This document shows, in pieces, positions 10,370 through 18,402 of a DNA stretch of 64,000 nucleotides. The notes below the pieces were generated by a model, which worked only from the letters and a program-made list of their open reading frames with translations, had not been told where the DNA came from and did no database searches. The first letter of the stretch is position 1. The number at the start of each line of letters is the position of its first letter. This DNA is from Selenomonas sp. GTDB lineage: Bacteria > Bacillota > Negativicutes > Selenomonadales > Selenomonadaceae. The DNA is taken from positions 248,001 through 312,000 of the forward strand of contig JAKVOG010000002.1 in assembly GCA_022482925.1 (NCBI GenBank). The letters run 5' to 3'. A program made the translations under genes and the position numbers.

Positions 10370-10475
10370 CAAATAGCGAAGGGGAGTAACCTCGCGGTTG
10401 TCATCAACAATCATGTCCGCTGGCGGGCTGGTGACAGCGTTGCAGATTGCAATAGGTGAGACTTTCGTATGATAC
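10370..10475 (+). ncRNA. yybP-ykoY (Mn2+) riboswitch aptamer
   Basis: The conserved elements of the yybP-ykoY family are visible: GGGGAGTA at 10381-10388 in a helix gcgaaGGGGAGTAacctcgc, a middle CAGCGTTGCA segment, and GGTGAGACTTT at 10455-10465. These two conserved loops dock to bind Mn2+ in known examples. The RNA lies directly upstream of a TerC-type membrane protein, the same arrangement as alx in E. coli and ykoY in Bacillus. Identified by motif; a covariance search was not possible here. Confidence 0.85.
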
Positions 10476-10512
10476 CCGTTTTTTCGGATACCATGCGGAG
10501 GTCTCTTTTGTT
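10458..10512 (+). terminator. Expression-platform terminator of the Mn riboswitch
   Basis: GAGACTTTCGTATG (10458-10471) can pair over 14 bp (with G-U pairs) with CATGCGGAGGTCTC, with a further inner stem closing on TTTTTT, followed by TCTTTTGTTT. The left arm is the conserved GTGAGAC loop of the aptamer, so aptamer folding and terminator folding exclude each other. This predicts that ligand binding turns terC on. Confidence 0.7.
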
Positions 10513-10532
10513 TAATTAGGAGGAATTTTATA

Positions 10533-11213
10533 ATGGAAATGAGTATCGTATCTATGGATTTTCTGGCTGCGCTGGGATCCCTGATCCTGCTGGACCTGCT
10601 GCTGGGCGGCGATAATGCCGTAGTCATCGCCATGGCCGCCAATAAGCTGTCACCAGAACTGCGTCGCAAGGCAGTATTCATCGGCACGGCAGGTGCTGTG
10701 GTAATCCGTCTGGTCATGACGTTGATTGCGGTATGGCTGCTTACCATACCGTATCTGCAGGCAATCGGCGGACTTATCCTGCTGCCAATTGCGGTGAAAC
10801 TGCTGGTGCCGGCTGATGAGACTGGAGATGTCAAGGCTGCAGATAACCTTGTCAGCGGCAGTCAAGACGATCATTGTTGCCGGATGCGGCCATGGGCGTT
10901 GACAATGTTCTTGCCGTTGCGGGCGCTTCTCATGGAAGCTTCCTGCTGGTTGTCCTGGGGTTCTTGATCAGTATCCCCATCATTGTCGGTGGCAGCACCA
11001 TCATTGGCGGCATCATGGACCGCTATCCGGTCGTCCTCTATGCCGGCTCTGCGATTGCTGGGATGGACGGCCGGCTCTATGATTGCGCACGATAAGATCA
11101 TTGGGACGATGCTTACCAATGCTGCCGGTGACTGGGCGGCTATGCTGATCCAGGCCGGGATGGCTGCTGGTGTGGTGTTGATTGGCTATTGGCGTGCGCA
11201 TAACAGAAAATAA
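10533..11213 (+). CDS. TerC-family (YjbE-type) membrane protein, frameshifted
   Basis: Integral membrane protein of the TerC family, which includes Mn2+ exporters and proteins that metallate exported enzymes. Three single-base insertions break the frame: near 10857 (agcGgca), 10882 (gccGgat) and 11058-11063 (ctgggatgg). Corrected, the gene encodes 225 aa. Visible family signatures are LLDLLLGGDNAVVIAMA at the N-terminus and AAMGVDNVLAVAGASHGS in the second half, each with the Asp-Asn pair of the metal site, then GWTAGSMIAHDKIIG. Start ATG 10533 with TAGGAGG upstream. Regulated by the Mn-type riboswitch, which supports a role in manganese export. Confidence 0.85.
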
Positions 11214-11315
11214 AGAATACAGCCTATTGCGATTCGTGCTAAAATAAGAAGGTATGATTCTGGAGAACAGCTGCAGTGACGGCTGAATGCTTTCATGAGA
11301 ATGGAGAACAAATGC

Positions 11316-12086
11316 ATGAAAAAGATATTGATTATCGAAGATGATCAGGAAATCGCTGAACTGGAACGCGACTACCTGGAAGCATCACAGATGCAGGTAA
11401 CCATCATTAACGATGGCCTTGAAGGCAGGAAAGTGGCTATGTCCGAAGCATTTGACCTGGCGATTCTTGATCTCATGCTGCCGGGGCTCGATGGATTCAA
11501 TCTTTGCCGGGATATCCGGCAGCATTATGATTACCCTATCGTAATCGTATCGGCCAGACAGACTGACATTGATAAGATCCGTACGTTCGGTCTGGGCGCA
11601 GATGACTATATGACGAAGCCCTTCAGTCCCAGTGAAATGGTTGCACGGGTCAAGGCACATCTGGCGCGTTATGAACAGCTCAAGCAAAACGCCGATCAAT
11701 CCGAACTATCGGAGCAGCTGAAGTGTGGTGGTCTTATCGTGGAGCCGGCTAAGCATCGGGTCCTGCTTAACGGCGAAGAGATTATGCTGCCGAACCGCGA
11801 ATTTGAGCTTTTGGTTTTCCTCATGCAGAATCGTGGCATCGTATTCAGCCGGAATAAATTGTTTGAAACGATTTGGGGGCTGGACGCATTGGGGGATACA
11901 GCGACTGTTGCTGTTCATATCAACCGGCTGCGGGAGAAAATTGAAACCGACACAGCCAATCCTTATTATATCGAAACCATTCGTGGCGCTGGTTATCGTT
12001 TCGCAATAAGGAACGGGGGCAGGACAGCGTATGAGCAGGTGGCATCTGGCACACTTATCGGTTCGCAAGCGTCTGTTATTCAATAA
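11316..12086 (+). CDS. OmpR/PhoB-family response regulator
   Basis: Two-component transcription regulator, 256 aa. Start ATG 11316 with GGAG nine bases upstream. Receiver domain (1-120): MKKILIIEDDQEIAELE acidic pair, phosphoacceptor Asp in LAILDLMLPGLDGF, Lys in DDYMTKPFSP. The C-terminal winged helix (about 140-235) ends in the usual YIETIRGAGYRF. The frame then runs on for about 25 extra residues and overlaps the kinase start by 56 bases. A one-base slip near 12008 would instead end the protein at a TGA that overlaps the kinase ATG, so the tail may be a sequence error. Target genes are unknown; the Mn-regulated terC lies upstream but no link is shown. Confidence 0.9.
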   Translation: MKKILIIEDDQEIAELERDYLEASQMQVTIINDGLEGRKVAMSEAFDLAILDLMLPGLDGFNLCRDIRQHYDYPIVIVSARQTDIDKIRTFGLGADDYMTKPFSPSEMVARVKAHLARYEQLKQNADQSELSEQLKCGGLIVEPAKHRVLLNGEEIMLPNREFELLVFLMQNRGIVFSRNKLFETIWGLDALGDTATVAVHINRLREKIETDTANPYYIETIRGAGYRFAIRNGGRTAYEQVASGTLIGSQASVIQ

Positions 12087-13542
12087 TTTTATTATGGTAT
12101 TAGTTCCCTGTACTGCTTCTGGTAATCAGTAGTACGGCATTTTTATGGGATTGCGGGCGACAGGTAACTTCCGGGATCGTGAAATTGAGCTTGTATGGCC
12201 GGAGGCTGGTGATTCGGCAGCAATCCAGCTGGGACTCAGTCATCTGCGGGCGCATGTGGATTGGAAATGGAAGGATAACAGTGCAGGAGCAATCCATCGA
12301 CATGTTGCCACATTGGAGCGTGCCGGGATTCAGGTTGCAGTTCTGGATAATGGGCAGGAAGTCTACGAGACGATCCCGGGAACGGCTGACTCCTTACTGG
12401 CAGACTCCTATGAGCTCGCGCCACAGCAGGGAAATGCCCTTGTTTGGGATGAAAAGGGACTGATGTTTCGCTATCTTTCAGAAGATGAGCAGTCGATAGC
12501 GGTAGCAATTGGACCGGTTCCTTTTGAAATCGGGCGAAGTTACTTCCCGGATTCCATTGAAGATATCCTGGCAAATATTGCTGTCGTTGCTATGATTATG
12601 GCAGTCCTGGTGATTGCCATAACTGGGGTATTCCTGGCCAGAAACCTTTCACGTAAAATCCTGGCACCATTGGAGGAACTGCGTCAGTCGGCCAAATGCA
12701 TTGAGCATGGTGATTATGAGAAGCCTGTTCGTGTATATAGTTCTGATGAACTCGGTGAGACCGCAGCTGTATTTGAATCCATGCGGCAGCAGCTGCAGGA
12801 AAACCGGCAACTGCGGCTGGTCTATGAAAAGAACCGTCAGGAACTGTTGGCAGGAATCGCACATGATCTGGCGACCCCGCTGACCAAGATCACCGGCTAT
12901 ACCAGCGGGCTGTTGGAAGGAATAGCAGATACGCCCGAAAAACAGCGTCATTATCTCGAACTGGTCAGGAGAACCAGCCAGTCCATGGCACAGCTGGTGC
13001 AGAACTTGTTCCTGTTCTCGAAACTGGAACTGGGCAAAGTTGTGTTTCAATGGCAGATCGTAGACCTGGCTGAACTGCTCAATGAATTTGTAGACAGTCA
13101 GGCTTATGTTCTGGCTGAGCAGGGATTTCAGTTGACTTGCAGGGTCGATGCATCATTAGTTGAGCCGATACTGGTCCGGATCGATCCTACCCAGTTCCGG
13201 CGCGTACTGGATAATATCCTCAGCAATAGCATTAAATACAAAGAGGAAGGCTCTGATGGCTGGCTGAACATAAACCTGCATATACAGGGTAATGCCTATC
13301 AGATTGAGTTTACAGATGGAGGTCGTGGGGTATCTTCTGAGGAACTTTCGAGGCTGTTTGAGACCTTTTATCGTACCGACAAAGCCAGAAGCGCTGCTGC
13401 CAAGGGCAACGGTCTGGGACTTGCTGTCACCAAGAAAATCATCGAGGGGATGCAAGGCGAAGTATGGGCCGAAGCAGCCCGGCCAAAAGGCCTGAAAATT
13501 TGCATAACCCTTCCCCGATTGTCGCCGGAGATATATCTTTGA
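12031..13542 (+). CDS. Sensor histidine kinase, N-terminus frameshifted
   Basis: Membrane kinase partner of the upstream regulator. The ORF track starts at 12145, but in the same frame an ATG at 12031 gives MSRWHLAHLSVRKRLLFNNF followed by a hydrophobic segment. The frame is lost between a ccc run (12106) and a t run (12140): the +1 frame there reads VLLLVISSTAF, a transmembrane helix. One extra C and one missing T restore a 503-aa protein. A periplasmic sensor of about 130 aa follows, then a second helix (VVAMIMAVLVIAITGVFLA), HAMP, the phosphorylated His in AGIAHDLATPLTKITG, the N box DNILSNSIKY, and ATP-lid motifs DGGRGVSSEEL and GNGLGLAVTKKI. The ligand is unknown. Confidence 0.87.
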
Positions 13543-13659
13543 GAGAAGGCAGGACAGGGAAAGAGAATGATGATTTGTTTTGAGCTGAATTGACGTTGTA
13601 AGTATCATCAATGCTTCATCACAGACCGATTCGGACATAGCTGTCGTATGTAAAGCAAC

Positions 13660-13691
13660 AAAAGCTCTCCAGTAATATGGGGAGCTTTTTT
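13660..13691 (+). terminator. Intrinsic terminator after the two-component operon
   Basis: AAAAGCTCtCC / GGgGAGCTTTTTT stem with an eight-base loop and T-run, 118 bases after the kinase stop. Confidence 0.75.
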
Positions 13692-13754
13692 GATGGCGAA
13701 AAGTTGTTGGAGATGGTGTATAATATTATGGTATTGTAAAATTTATAAGGGGGT

Positions 13755-13901
13755 ATGATTTTGCGTGTATTGAAGAGAACCGTAGGACATTTTATACAAT
13801 CTGATAATTCTGATAATTTGATAAAATTGTAAAAGCTGTAGAATAAGGGCTTCCGTGATTTTAATTTGGAGTGCTCTGTAAAAAATAAAGCTAATTTAAT
13901 T
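13755..13901 (+). pseudogene. 5' fragment of an unknown gene cut by the ISL3 element
   Basis: ATG at 13755 is preceded by AAGGGGG and a TATAAT-like box. The frame starts MILRVLKRTVGHFIQSDN, passes through stops at about 13829, and can be read on as DKIVKAVENKG and FRDFNLECSVKNKANLIGSS up to the left end of the ISL3 element if one base is missing and one is extra. AT content is higher than in the neighbours. The sequence looks coding but I do not recognise it. No clear continuation is seen after the element at 15421. Confidence 0.35.
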
Positions 13902-15420
13902 GGCTCTTCACTAGCATGTGTGGGTAAAACCACCATGCAAAAATCTTTCTAACGCCTTATGCCGTATAGGCTGCCGGGCGATTCGGCAAGGGGATGTTTA
14001 TATTGGAGCAAACCAGCAGTATCATATCGAGCATATTCTGTATATTCCGGAAGCCAAATGAGCGCCGGATTATCAGCTTGATTTTATTGTTGTTTGCCTC
14101 AATTCTGGCATTGCTAATCTGTTGACGGATGGTGTTCAGAATATGCTCGCGGTGCCGCATGATTTTCTTCTGTAGCTCCACGAACTCTGGGATTCGACAG
14201 TGCCGTGCCCATTTAACCCATCCGATAAGCGCTGCATCTGCCTCCTCAACATCCGTCATGTGAAGGATGAGCCGTAAGGCTTCCTTGAGTTTATATGCTC
14301 TGTACAGGCGGTTGTCTGAGAGCTGGATGAGTTCTAACTTGGCCTTCTGAGTCTCAGTTAGGTTCTCTGGCGCCTTGCCTAACGCAAAGGTAGCGCCTTT
14401 GATGGATTTAGCCTTTTCCTTGGCGGCAGCGGCCTCAGCGGCTTGCTGGTCATCTTTCTTGGGGCGGCCAGCCTTCTGACGCTTCGGATAAGATTGGGCA
14501 GCGTCACGAGCTTCGTGCCAACTCTGTTTGCGGACAGCATCCAAAGCCTCCATAGCCCATTCCACCACATGGAATGCGTCTACACAGCGCTCACAATTTG
14601 GCAGATACTTGTTTACGCAGTCCGTAATCCATCTGGCACCGTCAGCACTGACAACCTTGATAGATTCCCGCTGCTCCTTGCTCAGAAGTTCCATGAAGAG
14701 CGTAAGGACAGCCTTACCTTTTCCCTCATGCACCCAGACCACAGTATTGTTCTCATGGTTGACTACCACGGTGAGATACTTATGGCCTTTACGGTAGCTG
14801 GTTTCATCTATGCCGATAACGCGGAGGCCATCTAGGCGCTTGTGCATATCCGGCTCGATGTCCTGATGTACCCGGGAGATGATATTGCCTACAGTATCCC
14901 AGGCAATACGCATGTAGGCAGCTACAGCAGACTTGTTTAGCTGGGTGGCCAGCCAGGCAGTGCTGTACTCAAAATCCTTGGTAAAGCCAGAGTTGTGGAA
15001 AGCCCAGGGGACGCTGGCAACTACGACACCGTGCTGAGGGCAGCAGATACGCGGGCAGGCAGATTCAATCTCAACCAGCACACCGCCGAAGTCCATAGCA
15101 CGCCATCTGCGCGTAATGCCATGATGGTCGTACCCCGGACATTTACAGCCACAGTGAGGGCAGCGATGCTGAAGGCGCTTATGCGGACGGGCCTTGATAA
15201 GAAGGTGCTGGACATTGCTTTCGTCACACCAAACATTGGCATCTTCGACAACGATGCCCTTGACATTTAAAAGATTCTTACATAAAGTAGAAGTAGAGAC
15301 CATCTGTATCCTCCCAGTGAAGAGTTGTGTAGGAACTTCTACTTTACCACGGATACAGGTGGTTTTTCTATATTCAGTTAACTAGCCCGGCTTTCTACCC
15401 ACACATGGTAGTGAAGCCTC
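13902..15420 (-). mobile_element. ISL3-family insertion sequence
   Basis: Imperfect terminal inverted repeats of about 25 bp: the left end GGCTCTTCACTAGCATGTGT and the right end read inward GAGGCTTCACTACCATGTGT, both followed by GGGTA. They enclose one transposase gene on the minus strand. ISL3 elements normally make 8-bp target duplications; the flanks here (atttaatt and ataaatat) do not match, so the copy may be old or the flanks rearranged. Confidence 0.85.
13957..15303 (-). CDS. ISL3-family transposase
   Basis: 448-aa DDE transposase. Start ATG at 15303 with GGGAGG upstream. The N-terminal zinc-finger region HRCPHCGCKCPGYDHHG is typical of ISL3 proteins, followed by a second Cys cluster (CPRICCPQHG). 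DDE-core motifs: GIDETSYRKGHKYLTVV, VVSADGARWI and SNARIEANNNKIK, then RRSFGFRNIQNM at the C-terminus. The frame is intact and full length, so this copy may be active. Confidence 0.93.
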   Translation of the reverse strand: MVSTSTLCKNLLNVKGIVVEDANVWCDESNVQHLLIKARPHKRLQHRCPHCGCKCPGYDHHGITRRWRAMDFGGVLVEIESACPRICCPQHGVVVASVPWAFHNSGFTKDFEYSTAWLATQLNKSAVAAYMRIAWDTVGNIISRVHQDIEPDMHKRLDGLRVIGIDETSYRKGHKYLTVVVNHENNTVVWVHEGKGKAVLTLFMELLSKEQRESIKVVSADGARWITDCVNKYLPNCERCVDAFHVVEWAMEALDAVRKQSWHEARDAAQSYPKRQKAGRPKKDDQQAAEAAAAKEKAKSIKGATFALGKAPENLTETQKAKLELIQLSDNRLYRAYKLKEALRLILHMTDVEEADAALIGWVKWARHCRIPEFVELQKKIMRHREHILNTIRQQISNARIEANNNKIKLIIRRSFGFRNIQNMLDMILLVCSNINIPLPNRPAAYTA

Positions 15421-15436
15421 ATAAATATAATTGAAA

Positions 15437-15478
15437 GACACCTCGAGGATAGATCTGGAAGTTTATCTTCGGGGTGTC
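15437..15478 (+). other. Strong hairpin, possible terminator remnant
   Basis: GACACCTCGAGGAT pairs over 14 bp (two G-U) with ATCTTCGGGGTGTC across a 14-base loop. The following bases (gtctatttctg) are only partly T-rich. It may be the terminator of the gene disrupted by the ISL3 copy. Confidence 0.4.
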
Positions 15479-15571
15479 GTCTATTTCTGCGCATATATGA
15501 TATAGTATAGATAATGGATGGAAGTTGCTGTCCAATGGCCGTATCGGATGTCCTTATAGGGGGAGATAGAT

Positions 15572-15967
15572 ATGCGTTTATGGCATGTTGATTTAATTGA
15601 ATGTCTGCCACGGCAGCAATTGCTGGGGCAGCATCGCGAGTGCTGCGCATTGCGTGGAAGGGGCTGGGGCCGCCCACATGCTACCGTGAATTATGTATTC
15701 CGCTATTCACCACGAATGCTCTATGACTATCACATCCGGGTCATGGCTGAAATGAAACGACGTGGCTATGATCCAGATCCCTGTTGGCTGGATGCTCGCT
15801 ATCGTGGCAAGGTCCTGCAATATGCACCGTATACTCCAGTCTCTGGGCCTTTGCTGAAAGGATACCCTGAACATGATGCAGAGTATTTGGTTCAATGTCT
15901 GGAAAATCTGCAACGTAAGGGAATTAACTTGAACAAAGAAATAAGATTAAAGGAGACGCTGTCTTGA
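15572..15967 (+). CDS. TIGR02328 / Pyr_excise-type protein (pyrimidine-dimer glycosylase-like)
   Basis: 131-aa protein with the family signature MRLWHVDLIECLPRQQLLGQ, HRECCALRGRGWGRPHATVNYVF and YHIRVMAEMKRRGY, related to the T4 endonuclease V-like pyrimidine-dimer DNA glycosylase family. Start ATG 15572 has AGGGGGAGA upstream. In T4 endonuclease V the N-terminal Thr is the nucleophile; here the residue after Met is Arg, so true glycosylase activity is uncertain. It is an intact gene between the ISL3 element and the broken autotransporter. I infer a role in nucleic-acid repair only from family membership. Confidence 0.8.
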   Translation: MRLWHVDLIECLPRQQLLGQHRECCALRGRGWGRPHATVNYVFRYSPRMLYDYHIRVMAEMKRRGYDPDPCWLDARYRGKVLQYAPYTPVSGPLLKGYPEHDAEYLVQCLENLQRKGINLNKEIRLKETLS

Positions 15968-16009
15968 TGGCGAATGAATATATAGGAATAGAAAGCGAGG
16001 AATTATTTT

Positions 16010-16088
16010 ATGTATATTGTGATTGAGAAAAGGCTTACGATGATCCGGGATCATCTGTCAGGCTTCCATCTGCTTTGCCTTGTTGTGG
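16010..16088 (+). pseudogene. Signal-peptide fragment, probable start of the S8 autotransporter
   Basis: ATG at 16010 with GCGAGGAA upstream starts a frame with basic residues (MYIVIEKRLTMIRDHLSG) and a hydrophobic core (FHLLCLVVVL), as in autotransporter signal peptides. After about 26 codons it runs into an IS3-family end and stops at 16132. The rest of an S8 autotransporter lies downstream on the same strand beyond the IS copies, so I infer this is its 5' end. There is no direct sequence overlap to prove it. Confidence 0.45.
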
Positions 16089-16413
16089 TGCTATGTCAAG
16101 ATTTAGCACAAATTAAAATGAGAACTTCTTAATATTTTTATGGACAATTGTCCATTTGAGCATTTTTTAGTCTTTGCGTAATGATTTTTCATAAAGCTGC
16201 TCAAACTGATTAGGCGATATATAGTTACAATGGCTGTGTATACGCACAGTATTGTAAAATGACTCTATGTATTCAAATACAAGGCGTCGTGCCTGTTCGT
16301 AATCTAATATCTTGAAGCGATTGAGCCATTCACGCTTTATGAGCGCATGAAATGACTCGATGCAAGCATTGTCCCAAGGATAGGCTTTCTTAGAAAAACT
16401 ATGCTTCATGCCA
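16089..16413 (-). mobile_element. IS3-family remnant
   Basis: One end is intact-looking (TGCTATGTCAAGATTTAGCA at 16089), followed on the minus strand by the C-terminal third of an IS3 OrfB transposase. The element is cut off at 16413, where the IS256-family copy begins. The rest of the IS3 element is not in the window. Confidence 0.75.
16167..16413 (-). pseudogene. Truncated IS3-family OrfB transposase
   Basis: C-terminal fragment beginning around GMKHSFSKKAYPWDNACIES, then HALIKREWLNRF and SFYNTVRIHSHCNYISPNQF, standard for IS150/IS3 integrases (the last catalytic Glu lies in CIESF). The first about 25 residues of the track ORF come from the neighbouring IS256 element and are not transposase sequence. 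Confidence 0.85.
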
Positions 16414-17779
16414 GGGAGTGTATAATAAACTGTGTAAGTAAGACACCAGCAGTTTAGATTATGCTCCCCTGTCGGGGATGTCAAACACATGCGGAGGTAA
16501 TGAATTTATGTCGAAGAAACAACCCACACGTGGCGAGTCCCTGGCTAAGGCTATCATCAGTGAATATAAGCCCAAGACCGTTGAAGATATGCAGAACGCC
16601 CTTAAAGATGTTTTTGGGCCAATGTTTGAGGCCATGCTGAATGGTGAAATGGAAAATCATCTCGGTTATGAGGCTAATGAGCGTAATGAAAAAGAAACGA
16701 CCAATCGCCGCAACGGTTATACGCATAAGACGCTCAAGACGTCCGCAGGAGAAGTCCCAATCGATGTTCCACGTGATCGGGATGGCTCCTTTGAGCCTCA
16801 AGTCGTACAAAAGCGTCAAAAGGACGTCTCTTCCATTGAGGGCAAGGTGCTTGCCATGTATGCCCGTGGTATGAGTCAGAGGGATATCTCGTCGACCATT
16901 GACGACATCTACGGTTTCAAGCTGTCTGCCGGTCAGATCTCCAATATCACGGATTGTGTTTTGGATGAGCTGACCGAGTGGCAAAATCGGCCACTGAAGG
17001 CATTCTATCCTTTTGTGTTTGTTGATTGCATCTACGTTTCCATGCGTACGGAGCAAGGTGTTTCAGACCAGGCTGTGTACGTTATTTTGGGATACGATTT
17101 GAAGGGCAAAAAAGATATCCTTGGTTTGTGGATGGGCGATACAGAAAGCAAGCATCGATGGATGCAGGTGTTTGATGAAATCAAATCCCGCGGAGTTCAG
17201 GATATCGGCTTCATTTCGATGGATGGTGTAAGCGGACTTGAAGATGGAGTGAAGTCCATCTTCAAGAATGTCGTCGTGCAACGCTGCATCGTGCACCTAG
17301 TCCGTAACTCACTGAAATACGTGCCTAGCAAAGATTACAAGGCCTTTACCGCACAGCTCAAGAAGATCTATGGAGCAGTCAATCTGAAAGCAGCCCAGGC
17401 TGAGTTCGAGCGGTTCTGTGATACCTGGAGTAAGTATCCGGGAGCCATCCGTGTGTGGAAGGACAACTTCCGACACGTAGAGCAACTGTTCAATTACGGC
17501 AGCGATGTACGTCGTGTGATGTATACAACCAATGCGATAGAGAGCGTCAACTCGAGCTTCCGTAAAGTTACCAAGAAAGGCTCTTTCAGCAGCGAGACTG
17601 CCGTTTTCAAGGTGTTCTATCTGCGAATCAAGGAACTTTACCAGAAATGGCAAGGGCGCTCGATTCGCAATTGGGCCATGGTGATGAACCAGCTGATTAT
17701 TGACGAACGGGTCGGCGCTATGGTCCAAAAATATCAGGCATCTTTTTAAATTAATTTACACACTTTACTTGACAGTCCC
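16414..17779 (+). mobile_element. IS256-family element, copy A
   Basis: Ends are imperfect inverted repeats of about 26 bp: left GGGAGTGTATAATAAACTGT, right read inward GGGACTGTCAAGTAAAGTGT, both followed by GTAA. IS256 elements make 8-bp duplications, but the flanks differ (tcatgcca against gcctcaaa), and one side is an IS3 fragment while the other is autotransporter sequence. A deletion or recombination next to the element is likely. Confidence 0.85.
16508..17749 (+). CDS. IS256-family transposase A
   Basis: Mutator-type DDE transposase, 413 aa, intact. Start ATG 16508 (MSKKQPTRGESLAKAI) with CGGAGG upstream; the track start ten codons earlier has no better site. Family features: MENHLGYEANERNEKETTN, NRRNGYTHKTLKTSAGEVPI, VPRDRDGSFEPQVV, FVDCIYVSMRTEQG (first Asp), SMDGVSGLEDGV (second Asp), YTTNAIESVNSSFRKVTKKG (Glu). 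Likely functional. Confidence 0.95.
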   Translation: MSKKQPTRGESLAKAIISEYKPKTVEDMQNALKDVFGPMFEAMLNGEMENHLGYEANERNEKETTNRRNGYTHKTLKTSAGEVPIDVPRDRDGSFEPQVVQKRQKDVSSIEGKVLAMYARGMSQRDISSTIDDIYGFKLSAGQISNITDCVLDELTEWQNRPLKAFYPFVFVDCIYVSMRTEQGVSDQAVYVILGYDLKGKKDILGLWMGDTESKHRWMQVFDEIKSRGVQDIGFISMDGVSGLEDGVKSIFKNVVVQRCIVHLVRNSLKYVPSKDYKAFTAQLKKIYGAVNLKAAQAEFERFCDTWSKYPGAIRVWKDNFRHVEQLFNYGSDVRRVMYTTNAIESVNSSFRKVTKKGSFSSETAVFKVFYLRIKELYQKWQGRSIRNWAMVMNQLIIDERVGAMVQKYQASF

Positions 17780-18402
17780 GCCTCAAATGAAGGGTATTTA
17801 TCAACATCGCTGTATACCGGAATCAGTACATTCTATGGACTTACGGATAGAAATAGTATCCTGTCTGTTTTGGCATGTTCCCCCTATGATGGCACGAAGC
17901 ATGAAACCTTCAATGGTCCAGCCTATTTCAGCAACCTTGCGATGTTTACAGAGGATATTTCCCTGATAGCGCCAGGATGGGATATTTATTCGACCAAAGC
18001 ATGGTCCCTGGATGCGGCGCAGACGTTATATATGAGCGGTACTTCTATGGCTACGCCAGCGGTGTGTGGTGTACTGGGGCTTGTGCAGCAGGCATATCCT
18101 TATATGAGTGCCAAGCAGCTGGCCGATGTGGTGTTATCTACGACATCGGCATATCCTGTAGATACCTCCCGGCCAACGTATACGATAATGAGTTCAAGCA
18201 ATGTTTTTGGTAAGGTCCTTGATTACGGTATAAATATCATTTGCTATGTCCCGACGGTGAGACCGACAACTCAGGCCGGATGGAAAGCGTTGATCAAGCA
18301 GGTAACGGGATGGGATGAGGAGCTATATACGAAACTGGTCACGGATAATCAGCTTTGTGATCAAGATGGAAATCTGAATTTGAAGCGGATATATTTTTAT
18401 GG
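17780..18402 (+). pseudogene. Middle fragment of S8 subtilase autotransporter
   Basis: The frame is open from the IS256 end. It contains ASNEGYLSTSLYTG, SVLACSPYDGTKHETFNGPA and LIAPGWDIYST, then the catalytic Ser motif MSGTSMATPAVCG of S8 peptidases, and continues to KRIYFY where an IS30-family element is inserted. The catalytic Asp and His, which lie N-terminal in subtilases, are missing with the deleted part. The ORF-track stop at 18442 lies inside the IS30 end. Removing IS30 and one copy of its 12-bp duplication joins this frame exactly to the fragment at 19623. Confidence 0.85.

Noticed and set aside
13619-13936. Minus-strand ORF of 105 aa
   Set aside because: It runs antisense through a terminator and the 5' fragment at 13755, and has no ribosome site or family resemblance.
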